Made by a program: the position numbers and the translations under genes. Shown piece by piece: positions 8,623 to 19,100 of a stretch of DNA of 37,613 nucleotides; positions within the stretch are counted from its first letter, which is position 1; each line of letters starts with the position of its first letter. The notes under the pieces are model-generated. The model was given only the letters and a program-made list of their open reading frames with translations. It ran no database searches and was not told the origin of the DNA. The stretch comes from a virus: IMG/VR virus record IMGVR_UViG_3300010151_000046, positions 1 to 37,613 of that record. The stretch is one strand, 5' to 3'.

Positions 8623-11600
8623 TTACTTCATCAAAACCGAATGAATAGCAGTAGCATTTTGCAGGCTAGCCAATCTATTGACTTGTTCTATCATATAATT
8701 AGTTAATTCTCTTCTTCTATTAGAAACATTTGTTGAAAAAGAATATCTTGGAGTTCCCGTAGAAGTTATCAAAAAGTGCTCCGAGAATACTTCCAACTCA
8801 ATGCCTCTGTCTATTCCAACGCCGATCTGTGGATTAAAAACCTTCTTTAGTCTACAGAGGAGCGGAGCATTCTTTGGTATCGATTTTAGAACTGTAGGAG
8901 TTAAAGGATTAAAGATTGGAGCCTTGAGTTGGTGTCCAAAGCTGGTGGACTCATATCCTGCAAAATATTCAACCTCAACCACATTAGAATAGTTAAATTT
9001 AAAAATATTTTTAAGTTCCGGATCAGTCAAAAGATCTTTTTGGTTATCCAGCCAATTCCTAGAAGATTGACTTCTTCCGAAAAACAAAGATCTTATACCC
9101 TGTGGCATATCTCGCAGATGACGGACACTTAACTCATTCGCCAAGTTATCAGCATTTCTAAGGTCAAATTTATTAATTGACAAGCGCAAAGCAATATCAG
9201 ACTCTCTATCTGTCCTCTTCCGCGGGGCGCCTGTCCACTTTACTGCATAATTACCGCCGGCGGACAATTCTCCAGTCTCAGCAAGCTTGCTATTAATGAT
9301 ATTGGCAATCTCTCTAGTGGCTTCTGCAATAAATCTATCATCTAATGTATCATCATCGCTTTCCAGTGTTTTGTCTATGTTCCTTGAATCGAAGTTGTTT
9401 GCTCCAAATAGAGTCGAAGTATCAGTCAAATACGATTCTTCGTCTTCGCAGCCCGAATCAGATTGAACTGCTATTCCCACCTGCGACAAGACATCCTCTG
9501 CTATTTCATTTTCTGAATTTAGGGGGTATAAAGATTTCTGTGAAGAATTATAGTTCACGATTCTTCCAACAATATCCTTGTATTTATCCAGATTATCAAT
9601 TTCGGAATTTTCACCGACAAGCTCCATCGAAGACTCGCCCATATAAACTTTAGAAACAGTGAATTGATTTGTCGTATTTTCACCAAGCCTCGTAATAGCC
9701 TCTTCTTTCTGCTTCGAAGAAAGCGATGAGTCTAGCTTTGAAGGACTAATTCTTTGAGGGGCGCCTTTGCGTGGCCAATATTTCTCTTTCTCTTGCAGTT
9801 GGCGTGTAACATAATCTGTTCTGTTGACATACGAAAATCCGGCATGCTTGGGTGTGGAAGTTTGTATAAACTCATATCCGACATCTTTATCTCCATTTTT
9901 CATTAAGACATCATCAAATTCTTTTCTTACTTTTATTGCTCCATAATCATTAAGATTCTTCTGTGTGGTTTTTATTTTCTCAACTTTTCCGGTGAGCCCA
10001 ACACTATATCTATTGTCTCCCAAAAGATCAATGATTTTTCCTTCTAAATTATTTAAGATTTCAACTATCGTCCCAATTCCACCTGGGGAGCCTGTCATGT
10101 CTGAAGCTATTGATAGGAAATAAGATATTATCTTTTTATCCATTTTTGTATCAGCAAGGCATTGCAATGTCGAAACAACAATCATTGTTATAGCGGTTAG
10201 AGTTTTCATGTGACTTTTCTGGTGTTTTTTATAGTTTCGCGTAAAGCTCCTATGAAGAGAGTTATAATTATTCTGAACTGATGCCTCGGCAAAAAGTTTC
10301 TCTGCGGCAAATCTAGCTGCTTGCATCATTTTAAGCTTGCCGTTCAAATATCTAATCGTAGGATCTTGAATTTCAACATTTACCACATATTGATAAGCGC
10401 CATCCGACATGTCGGCTATTTCATGATCAACAACAAGAAATGTGCGCAAATCAGAAGAATTTGCAACATTAATTTCTTTGATTGAGCCAATCAATTTTTG
10501 ATCTAAATTTTGTATACGATTGCTAGCAAGAGAATGTTTTTTTGTCTTGTAGTCACTCGCGGTCAGTTGCCCTTTATTAACATATTCTGGGGCGGGTGCG
10601 ATGTCCGAAGAAACAGAAATTAAATCTTCCTTCTCTGGCAAATTACACAAGCGCCCACCGGATATTTTTGGCACACCAACTTTGGAAAAACTTCCATGGC
10701 GCATCTCTGGGTCTGCTGCCCTGCGGCGAAGTACTTCGATGTTCCTAATCGCGGAGCCATTAAAAGCAGCCTTGCTATATATTCCCGGAAATCTTGATTG
10801 CATTTTTAAAATGCCGGCGAGATCAATATGAAAAATGAATCTTGCCTTTCCGTCTATTGATTTTTGTTTGTATGGCTCTGAAATGAAACTTCTGGTGATT
10901 TTATCCATTTCCGCGCCAAAGCCTGTCTTTATACTTTCAAGCATTTTAGACTGTTTGCTTTTCATAATATTACTAATGTCTAGATTCATTATCTCATTTT
11001 TTACCATGTGATTCTTGACAGTGAGATTAATAACTTTTTGCGGGTACAAAACAGGATGCGCGTTGGTGGTATGTCTTTCTCCACCCATGAATCCCTTTGC
11101 TCGATGATAATGATATGCGCCAGTCCAAGTCTTGCCAGAAGGCAACACCAATATAACGCCAGTATCAACTATATTTCCCTTCTCTATAATTTTGTTCATT
11201 GAAACCTTAAAATTAAACAAATCTTTTGATGAGTTATTTATAAAATTAGATGCCATATCGAATCCAAAATCTTGTTGCATTCTTTCAATGTCCAAAGACA
11301 TATATGAAAAAACAGCCAGATCTTTTATGTTTTTATTAGATACCTCAAAGGAGCTATCATATGAAAATTGCTGTTTAGAGCCTCCATTGATCTTTTTAAC
11401 TTTTCTTGTTTTATCTTCTGTGCCGGCTCGATGGTTTTTGATAGATATTGTATTTATCTGTGCTTTCCCATCTCTCTCTGCCGCTGAAAAAAATCTGTCA
11501 AGAAGAACTGTGTCTCCTCTGCCTGAAAGGGCTTTAGCAGCGCTGATGATATTAATATCCATTGCCAAAACAACTTTAACAGCTACAAACTCACTTATCT

Positions 11601-12006
11601 TGGTAGTTGGATGGCAATGCCCGTCACCCTCTTCGGTAAATATGGATTTCGTAGACGGGAGGGGAACGCTAGGGTAGACTGTTGCGCCGGCGCCGTCGAT
11701 ATCTGCGCGGGTATGGGGGCAACAATCTTCCCATGGCATCTCTTCCTCCACCGTCGTTTCGATGCCTATCCACCAGCCCGGACCGTCAGTCTCGACTACA
11801 ATTTCAGTTGGCCTAGGGTTGCCGTCTGCCGGTTCTTCGGGAATAAAGGGCCCTGGATCAATAGGAGTTCCTTGATCTGGCCAGTCCGTGATCACGGGTG
11901 GGCTAGGATTCCAAGTTCCCCAGTCCCAGATCTCGGCGGCGTCAAATATTGGATCGAATATGTTGCGATCATCTTGATCGATTTCCGGAACTCCCCTGCC
12001 TGTCAT
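8623..12006 (-). CDS. Large virion structural protein, acidic Pro/Trp-rich N-terminus
   Basis: A 1127-residue protein of unknown function. The first 140 residues are acidic and rich in Pro, Trp and Gly (GPGWWIGIET, MPWEDCCPHTRAD), unlike the rest. Residues about 288-325 contain a His-rich motif, TGAYHYHRAKGFMGGERHT then AHPVLYP, which could bind metal or knot a beta structure as in some tail fibres. Residues from about 330 to 1000 are Lys/Asn/Ser-rich and probably mixed helical, with several basic stretches (SFTRNYKKHQKSHMK). There is no signal peptide. The ATG has GGGAGA upstream. It overlaps by one base a 24-codon reading frame that I do not count as a gene. Position between other virion genes and its size argue for a structural role in tail or baseplate; no T4 counterpart is recognised. 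Confidence 0.78.
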   Translation of the reverse strand: MTGRGVPEIDQDDRNIFDPIFDAAEIWDWGTWNPSPPVITDWPDQGTPIDPGPFIPEEPADGNPRPTEIVVETDGPGWWIGIETTVEEEMPWEDCCPHTRADIDGAGATVYPSVPLPSTKSIFTEEGDGHCHPTTKISEFVAVKVVLAMDINIISAAKALSGRGDTVLLDRFFSAAERDGKAQINTISIKNHRAGTEDKTRKVKKINGGSKQQFSYDSSFEVSNKNIKDLAVFSYMSLDIERMQQDFGFDMASNFINNSSKDLFNFKVSMNKIIEKGNIVDTGVILVLPSGKTWTGAYHYHRAKGFMGGERHTTNAHPVLYPQKVINLTVKNHMVKNEIMNLDISNIMKSKQSKMLESIKTGFGAEMDKITRSFISEPYKQKSIDGKARFIFHIDLAGILKMQSRFPGIYSKAAFNGSAIRNIEVLRRRAADPEMRHGSFSKVGVPKISGGRLCNLPEKEDLISVSSDIAPAPEYVNKGQLTASDYKTKKHSLASNRIQNLDQKLIGSIKEINVANSSDLRTFLVVDHEIADMSDGAYQYVVNVEIQDPTIRYLNGKLKMMQAARFAAEKLFAEASVQNNYNSLHRSFTRNYKKHQKSHMKTLTAITMIVVSTLQCLADTKMDKKIISYFLSIASDMTGSPGGIGTIVEILNNLEGKIIDLLGDNRYSVGLTGKVEKIKTTQKNLNDYGAIKVRKEFDDVLMKNGDKDVGYEFIQTSTPKHAGFSYVNRTDYVTRQLQEKEKYWPRKGAPQRISPSKLDSSLSSKQKEEAITRLGENTTNQFTVSKVYMGESSMELVGENSEIDNLDKYKDIVGRIVNYNSSQKSLYPLNSENEIAEDVLSQVGIAVQSDSGCEDEESYLTDTSTLFGANNFDSRNIDKTLESDDDTLDDRFIAEATREIANIINSKLAETGELSAGGNYAVKWTGAPRKRTDRESDIALRLSINKFDLRNADNLANELSVRHLRDMPQGIRSLFFGRSQSSRNWLDNQKDLLTDPELKNIFKFNYSNVVEVEYFAGYESTSFGHQLKAPIFNPLTPTVLKSIPKNAPLLCRLKKVFNPQIGVGIDRGIELEVFSEHFLITSTGTPRYSFSTNVSNRRRELTNYMIEQVNRLASLQNATAIHSVLMK

Positions 12007-12024
12007 TATACTTGTCTCCCAATA

Positions 12025-12032
12025 TAAATAGT
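12025..12032 (-). promoter_or_regulatory. ACTATTTA motif before a virion gene
   Basis: Minus-strand ACTATTTA in the 76-base gap between the 361- and 1127-residue proteins, 18 bases before the ATG at 12006. The context ATGACTATTTA is identical to the upstream copy at 4754-4761. No hairpin terminator is visible in this gap. Confidence 0.5.
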
Positions 12033-12082
12033 CATTTCCACTTTTAAATTAACCGATGTGTTCATTTGCTTTTTCATAAATA

Positions 12083-13168
12083 TCAATAAGGTGTTTCTTC
12101 TTCGGTTGTTGTTGATGCGGCATCATCAGAACATACCGTCGTTTCAGTATCATAAATATCAATAAGATTGGTATCGCCATCATCAGGACACTCCAGTCGC
12201 CAATCAACATAAAGATTTTTAGATTCCAAAGTAGAGATTGAATTGCATATATCTAAGTCATCAATTTCACGATCCACATTAACATCAAAATAATATTTAA
12301 CAAAATTTTTATTTATCGGAATTCTCGCAGAGGGCGAAACATCATCCTCATCTAACAAGATATTGTTTTGAATTAAAGAAACTGGTTTTTCAAAAGCTAA
12401 CGCACTTAATTCTTTAATTTTTGTCGATGTTGAGCCGGATAGTCCCGCTCCTTGACCAGCTCGGGACTCATCTTTTATCACGAACACTTCAATTTCAAAA
12501 TTATCTACCTCGTATTCGGTATTCTCTTCAACAATATCCAACAACAGATGATCTGGATCTATCGATACATAAGTCCCGTCCAAGAAAAGTTTAGAATTCA
12601 ACACTGGATCTGACTCGAATTCTATGGTGGATTCAGAGCCAGTATTAAATATTGCTATTTCATATTCAATATCAATGTCGATTTGAGGAATTTCTAATGT
12701 TTGATAACTGGATGTCAGATATGGCGCAGATCCTGTTATTTCTCCATTCAAGACTTTGACAGACCACTTAACTGCTTCATCTCCAGATATTTTACTAGTT
12801 CCCAACGGATGAGTCAACAAATAATGCTTTTCTTCCCTTTCTTGCTCCACCATAGCCAATGTTTTTATGCGCGTTGCTTGGGCTAAATTAAAAATTTGCA
12901 AAGGAGTTTCATATAGGCTCTTAACGCTCGCCTCTCTGGAGCTTCGCAACGGAAGCGTGCGAAGCTGTGGGGTATTATCTTGAATTCTTTTTTCCACATC
13001 TTTTTCTTCTTCGGATGTCACGCCCGAAGCATATCTTGCATCATAAAGAATATTGGAGTCATGAAAGGAATAATATACTGGTTTTAGTTTTCCAATCGCC
13101 AGAAGATATCTTCCGTGCGGCGTCAATTGAATATCTAAAACTTCCTCTTTTTTATTTGCAAAAAGCAT
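12083..13168 (-). CDS. Virion protein with LTxxGR N-terminal domain
   Basis: A 361-residue acidic protein. Residues about 8-45 (EVLDIQLTPHGRYLLAIGKL, then VYYSFHDSNILYD) align with the start of the 299-residue protein at 3818-4717, defining a shared N-terminal domain. The central part, rich in Glu, Asp, Ile and Val, looks like beta strands, for example LEIPQIDIDIEYEIAIFN and DNFEIEVFVI. The C-terminus is a short acidic Thr/Glu tail, STTTEEETPY. There is no enzyme motif. AGAGGAAA precedes the ATG, only three bases after the stop of the 3160-residue protein, so the two are co-transcribed and possibly translationally coupled. It is a structural protein by context; its place in the virion is unknown. 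Confidence 0.8.
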   Translation of the reverse strand: MLFANKKEEVLDIQLTPHGRYLLAIGKLKPVYYSFHDSNILYDARYASGVTSEEEKDVEKRIQDNTPQLRTLPLRSSREASVKSLYETPLQIFNLAQATRIKTLAMVEQEREEKHYLLTHPLGTSKISGDEAVKWSVKVLNGEITGSAPYLTSSYQTLEIPQIDIDIEYEIAIFNTGSESTIEFESDPVLNSKLFLDGTYVSIDPDHLLLDIVEENTEYEVDNFEIEVFVIKDESRAGQGAGLSGSTSTKIKELSALAFEKPVSLIQNNILLDEDDVSPSARIPINKNFVKYYFDVNVDREIDDLDICNSISTLESKNLYVDWRLECPDDGDTNLIDIYDTETTVCSDDAASTTTEEETPY

Positions 13169-13171
13169 ATT

Positions 13172-16100
13172 TTATTTCCTCTCCGGTAGGGCATTGTTAA
13201 ATGATTTCGAGGCGTCGGCTACTGGCTGGCTTTGAGTAACCTTAGTAGTGGTGGTAGTGGTGGTGGTTGTGGTTGTCGGCTGAGAAGTGGTACCAACTGC
13301 CGTCGTGCCTGCCGTGGCAGACGGGGGTACTGGCGATGGCGTATCGGGGCGAGGAGGACGATCAGTGTCATGAGGAGTGATACCCTTTTCTATTTTACCT
13401 CTGTCTGTATCGTATTTAAGCTCTTCTGGCGTGGAATCATCATATGGGCCGAAACACAGTTCAGCATCTATTTTAGCTAGCTCGATTAATGAGAAGAAAT
13501 CATATGGCCAGTTATAACTATACTCTGCTATTTTCTGATCGCCAGTCATAGCCCTTCCTACTTTGATGCCAAACTTAAATCTAGGATCGGTTTGTTGATC
13601 ATAGCCTGCAACTTTCGAGAAATAGTCCGCATTTGCTCTCTGTTTAACTTTAAACACCATCCACCTAAGCCTATCCTCCAAGGGGCTGCCTGCACATTCA
13701 CCCATCTCTCCAAACATCTCATTTATAAGCAACTTTTGTGTTACTTTAACTTCTGATTTTTTTACTATCTTTCCGCTAGGTGGCTGCAAATTCTGCCACA
13801 TGTGTGATAAATCGTCTTGACTAAATTCATATTCAAAATCAAATATGTGCATAACTATCGGCTGGACTTCTTCTGTAAAGGTAACAAAATCCAGTACTGG
13901 CGGCATAACATATTTTTTCATGGACTCAATCTGCTGCCTTACAGAGTCGCCAGGTACCATTTTTGATACATTCGGCATGCCAAGGATTCCCTTTACCATT
14001 TCCTTGTCAAGATTGAAGAACTTCCTCTTGCCCTTGTTTATCATAAATGGTATTGCAACGACACCTTCGCGGACAATTTTCTTTTTGGCAGTCTGTCCTA
14101 ATTTAACCGATCTTTTAGGGAAGTTAACTTTATCAAGCAATGATTCAATTGAGCCGCCAGAATTATAAATTGAAGCATATTCGCTGTTATCCCAACTACC
14201 TTGGTTTACATCAATAGAGTGTGCGGATCCGTGAGAACCAGAATTAAACATCGGTACGCGTTTTGTTTGCCACGATTGGGGGATGTCTGAAACTTCAAGG
14301 AATATACCTTTTTGTGGATCTGTTGGTGTTACGCCGAACTGATGCCACATACCTTTTGCTACTGATTCTGAACAATTAGTTGGTATTGTCAAAGTTTTGT
14401 GTCCATCGCTAATTGGGTGTACACCAGAATCGCTAAAGTTATACATTGGTGTTTCAAACTTTGGCTGCATCACCCATGTCGTAGTATTTCCAGTTTCATC
14501 ATCTTGTACCGACATTGGATTGCCAAGAATATCATATTGTATAATCTTTCCACTTGCCTTCTGGAACAAATTGAATGATGAACTCAGTTGCATCGAAAAT
14601 CTATTAATATTTAAATCACCATAAGGGTGGGTATTGTTTGCCGGTGCAGGAAGGCGCCTGTTATCAAATCTCCAATATATCTTTTGGGAGTCTGCCAATA
14701 TATCATCAAGACTTACATAACTGCTGCTTGGCCTGACGATTATGTCACACCACGCTTCGCCGTGATAATAGGGAGGCGTGAAAGAGGGATTAATTCCTTG
14801 CAGGCTATCAGCTATCTTTAAGTGATCATATTGTTTGCTAGAATGTGCATGACCGATACCATTTCTGCCCGAAACAGGTGGACCAAATGCAGATGGACGA
14901 CTATACATGGTAAATGACTCTTGTAGTCGGCTTCTGTCACGAATAGTATCTTGCGGGACAAAATAGCCAATAGTGCCCAGCGCTTCAGGTTGCCGCTCCT
15001 GATGGTATGATTTTCTTATCTTTATTCTCATTCCATACACTGATCCGGTATCAAATGGAAGGATTTGACTTTCTGGAACAGATGTCAAAGTAGAGAACTC
15101 ACCCTTTGGCAAGAAAAACTCTGGAACTTCTGCTAAAAAGTTTTGTGACATCATTTTATAAAGTTGATCGCCGGAGCCACCCCAAGAACATGTGACATTA
15201 ATAGCCGCACTTGGGTGGGGCTCCATATCAACAAAGGTAATGTTTTTAATATACTTTTCTGGCTCTGCTAGCGCTTCGAAAGGCACACGATAGTCCCAAC
15301 CAGCCAACTTGCCCTTTGAATCCAAGGTTGGATCACTAGCTGTTGCTATTAGAAAATAATCCGTTTTCTTAGAATTGTCTCCGTTCCAGGGGTTGTGCAC
15401 CTTGTAGGAGCCCGTATATATTGGCCAGTCGCATGCAACACCAGCTTTAATGGTGTTAAACATTATTCCCGGAGAGAAAAATGGAGCAAGTATTGGGCGA
15501 AGGCGCATACTAGTTCCAACGCTAGCGTCCGCGCCTTGGTAGCTTATATGATTCGCATATGATTTCGAAAATTGAGTGGCAATTTGTGCTGTTCTCTCAG
15601 AAGGATAAAAGCCATCATAAGGCAAAAACTTCATCGCCGCTTTACATGTCAGAGTAAGCTCAGTGGGGTTCATCAATTCTTTGTGGTCCCTCTTGATTGA
15701 GGCAAAGTATTTCATAAAATCAGAATTTGTAAATATCTTGTAGAACTTATCTTGGGAGCTATTTTGTGGCAACGAAGCAGAAGATGCCCCAAATATAGAA
15801 AGAAATTTTGGATTATCTACCAAGAAATTTCCGTTCCTCTTGTTCATATAAAATTCCATATGATCACTAATTCTGAACTCTGGTACCACTGAATATTCCT
15901 GCGCTATGGATCTCAAATCGTCAGAATACTCTTCATATGAATCATATGCCGGAGTTGTTGATCTACTGACAAATGTACCTAAGTCATTAATTTTGCCAGC
16001 TTGTTCTCCAGCCTCCCACCTCGTTAGCCCTCCAAATAGCTGGATTCTTCCAAGGGGTGCTCCAGATTTTGCCAAACTAGTAGAGCCTGTTTCTTTTACT

Positions 16101-19100
16101 TCCGGCCCTGTCCAGCTTCGAAGGGATGCCGTAGCGGAAAGCATATGTGGGCGAGCATAACATACTGATGCAGTTAGCCCAGCTTTTAATCCCGAATGAA
16201 CATATGCGGAATAATCCTGAAGCATCCCAGAATCACTTCCAGTAATCGAACCTGAAACGCCGCCATCTCCCAAGAATGCCGCATCCGCAATTGCATCTAA
16301 ATTCCAAGAGCTTCTCTTTTGTCCTGATCCGAAAGTGGTATTTGCCGCCTTAATTTCGTTGAACGAAAGTTTAGATTTACCCAAAACAGCCCTATCTTTT
16401 TGGGAGAGGCGCCAGAAATTATTTGCATATCCATCTCTTTGTCTAACTTTGCGCAAATATGTATTAACTTCTTTTGGATATATTGTTTCCTTATAACATA
16501 GATTTATAAAGCTATTGACTGGGCTCGAAGGATCTTCTAGCCCTCCGTCTAAATATAGTCCCGTAATTGTTTCATAGGAAAGAGGTGGCGGCTTTATGAA
16601 CCCTCGGGCTCTGTTTAAGCTCGGATCTGAAAATCCTGAACGGTAATTTCCATAAGTGCTTTTCATTCTTATCGGCCTTGAGATGGCGGTAGTTGCCGTC
16701 GTGATACCCAAAACAAACTTAAGCGGGAAATAGTCCGAAACAACGGGGGGCTCTTTGTGAACCCTTGTGGCTCCAAACCTATCTATCATGTCAATTCGGC
16801 TGCCTTTTGTTTCTTTTACGCGATGCAAGCCTGGAGAGGGAGTGTATGTTATATAATTGTTGTCCCCCAAATATCTACCAATACGAGTTTCTCCTACCCG
16901 AATTTGTTTCCAAGTAGGATATCCGTATGGGCCATTTCTGTTCAAACTCAAAGAATTCAAAACTGCTGCCGATTGTCCCTCGTAGGCTCCTCCGCCAACA
17001 GGGCTGGATATGAATTCTCCTGTATCAGAGCCATTCACAGTATTGACATATTGAAATATCACTTTGTTTGTTTGGCCAGATTGAGCATTGCCGCTTAAAG
17101 TCAAAGTATCCGTATCAAATATCTGCACGATATTTCCATTTAAACCAATAAAGTCTGTAGTATAGAGCCCTTTGCTATAAGTTGCATCATTGGCTCTTTT
17201 GTCAAAAGTTTCTGGGGATCCCCAGTATCTTACATTGTTTGTTCTTGCCTTGGTAACATAATCGCTAGCGCTGACAAAGTTATAAGCCGGAATATATCCT
17301 GGACCAACCGTGACACCATCGCGATATGTTAGCGAAACTGAACTAGAGTAGGTGCCATCCGGATGGGGATGTCCCAATACAACCGTTCTATGCTCTGGGA
17401 AGTTATTGGCTAAGGCGCCCGTGATCCACCAATATTGTGTATCTGATTGTGGTATTTCATGCGTTACATAATAATTGTCATGTACAGGTGCTCGTGTTGT
17501 TGTCTCGGAGGTTGTTCTAGAGCCAGACAGTTCATGTCTTAAAGCTGAGTTCCTGTTCGTTTTATGAAACGCTGGGATGCCGCTGTAATCGTGTTTGCTA
17601 ACTGTCGAGGTTCTGGTGCCGGCAAAGGAGTCGAAAGCAAAACCAAACTGATTTGCGTGATTTGCTAGTAATGTTCTCAGAGGAAGCCTGACAGACAAGT
17701 TTCTATAGTTTAGGTTGTTATAAGGCGAATATTGTCCCGAATAAGCGTCAATGCCATGCCCGCCGTTGGCATCTGCCGCGGTTTCTGGACCTCCGGGTGC
17801 AGAAAATCTCTCCACGATAACATGCTTTGTTGCTCCGAGGGGACTTTTTGCAATGCTAAAATCCGCCTTTTTATAGTCCATAATATCAGTGATCAGGCTA
17901 GCATCGGTGTTGCTAGGCAGCATGCCGCCAAACCCTTCATTTTTAACAAAGGCTCTGTTGTTAATGCTTCTATCTGATGTTTGCACAAGTTCATAGTGAT
18001 TGGCAAAGTTACCAATTTTATTAAGCTTGGCAGTTCCTGTTAGCGCCTGTATGTTACGAATATTTACAGGCCTTTTTGCTTTAACATTGCGATAATAATC
18101 ACCGCGAGGCTTGTCCGAATCTTGATGAAGAATTTTAACACCGGTGCTGGATATTGTGAACTTCCAGCCCTCCGGACGCGATGAGAGAGAATCTAAGCTT
18201 CCTGCCTTTGATGTATTCAAGTCGACATGCCTGTGAGGCAATCCACCAACATACTTCTCCGCGAAAGGGCCCTGCATTGAAACTTCGCCAGTCTCGACAA
18301 CATCCTGATGTAAGTTGTTAAGCTCTATGCCTCCTGCGGCAGAGGTTCCGTCTCTCTTTGAGACAGTAATACCTGACAAAACAGATTTATAGCCAGTAGA
18401 TACGCTATTTTTATATAAGCTAAATGGCGTCACCATGCTAGACTTAAAGGTGTTTCCCTTGCCATCCACTGCTTCCGCGATGATAATTGGACCCTTTTCC
18501 CTAACTGGAAAGACTCCATCCGGAGGGTGTACAGGATGCGGATTCTTGTCACATGCGCCTATCTCTTTTAAATTTGTAATTTCAATAAAAGTAGTCGTCT
18601 CTGTAAAAGATGTGGCATGCCTCCAATATGTATACTTGCTGCTTGGGCCGATAACAGGATTAGAGCCAGGGCCTAATGAAGAATTCCATGCACCCAATAT
18701 TGCTTTGCTATTAAATCCTGTCGCCACAAAAAGACGATACGGTCTAGAGAATCTATTATTTGGATAATACGATCCTGCATATATGGGAATATTATTTATT
18801 CCGAATTTCGAAATGCCGGGGGTACCTTGAAGCGCTGTAAACTCCGGAACAGAGGCAGACACAAACGAAAACCCAACTCTTTTAAAATTATTTCTTTGCT
18901 CATCGATGACTGCAACTAGAGAAGATGCATGGTCAATTGACGCCTTGTCAGATGTTGCAGACGCGCCGTGTCTCTCTGCTCTATGAAGCCACCAAAGACA
19001 ATTCTTTCCTTGTGGCTGTGGATGTACTGTCTTGGTATCCGAAGAATACATTGGGGCATGCCCCTTTCGCCAATTGTATGTAAGCTCATAAATTCCCTTA

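Noticed and set aside
11132-11677. 181-codon plus-strand open frame
   Set aside because: Antisense to the 1127-residue protein with no motif, binding site or promoter.
12006-12077. 24-codon minus-strand frame (MKKQMNTSVNLK...) ending in TAATG with the next gene
   Set aside because: No ribosome binding site precedes it, it is only 23 residues long, and part of it is the ACTATTTA motif; the overlap could be chance. Conservation in relatives would reopen the case.
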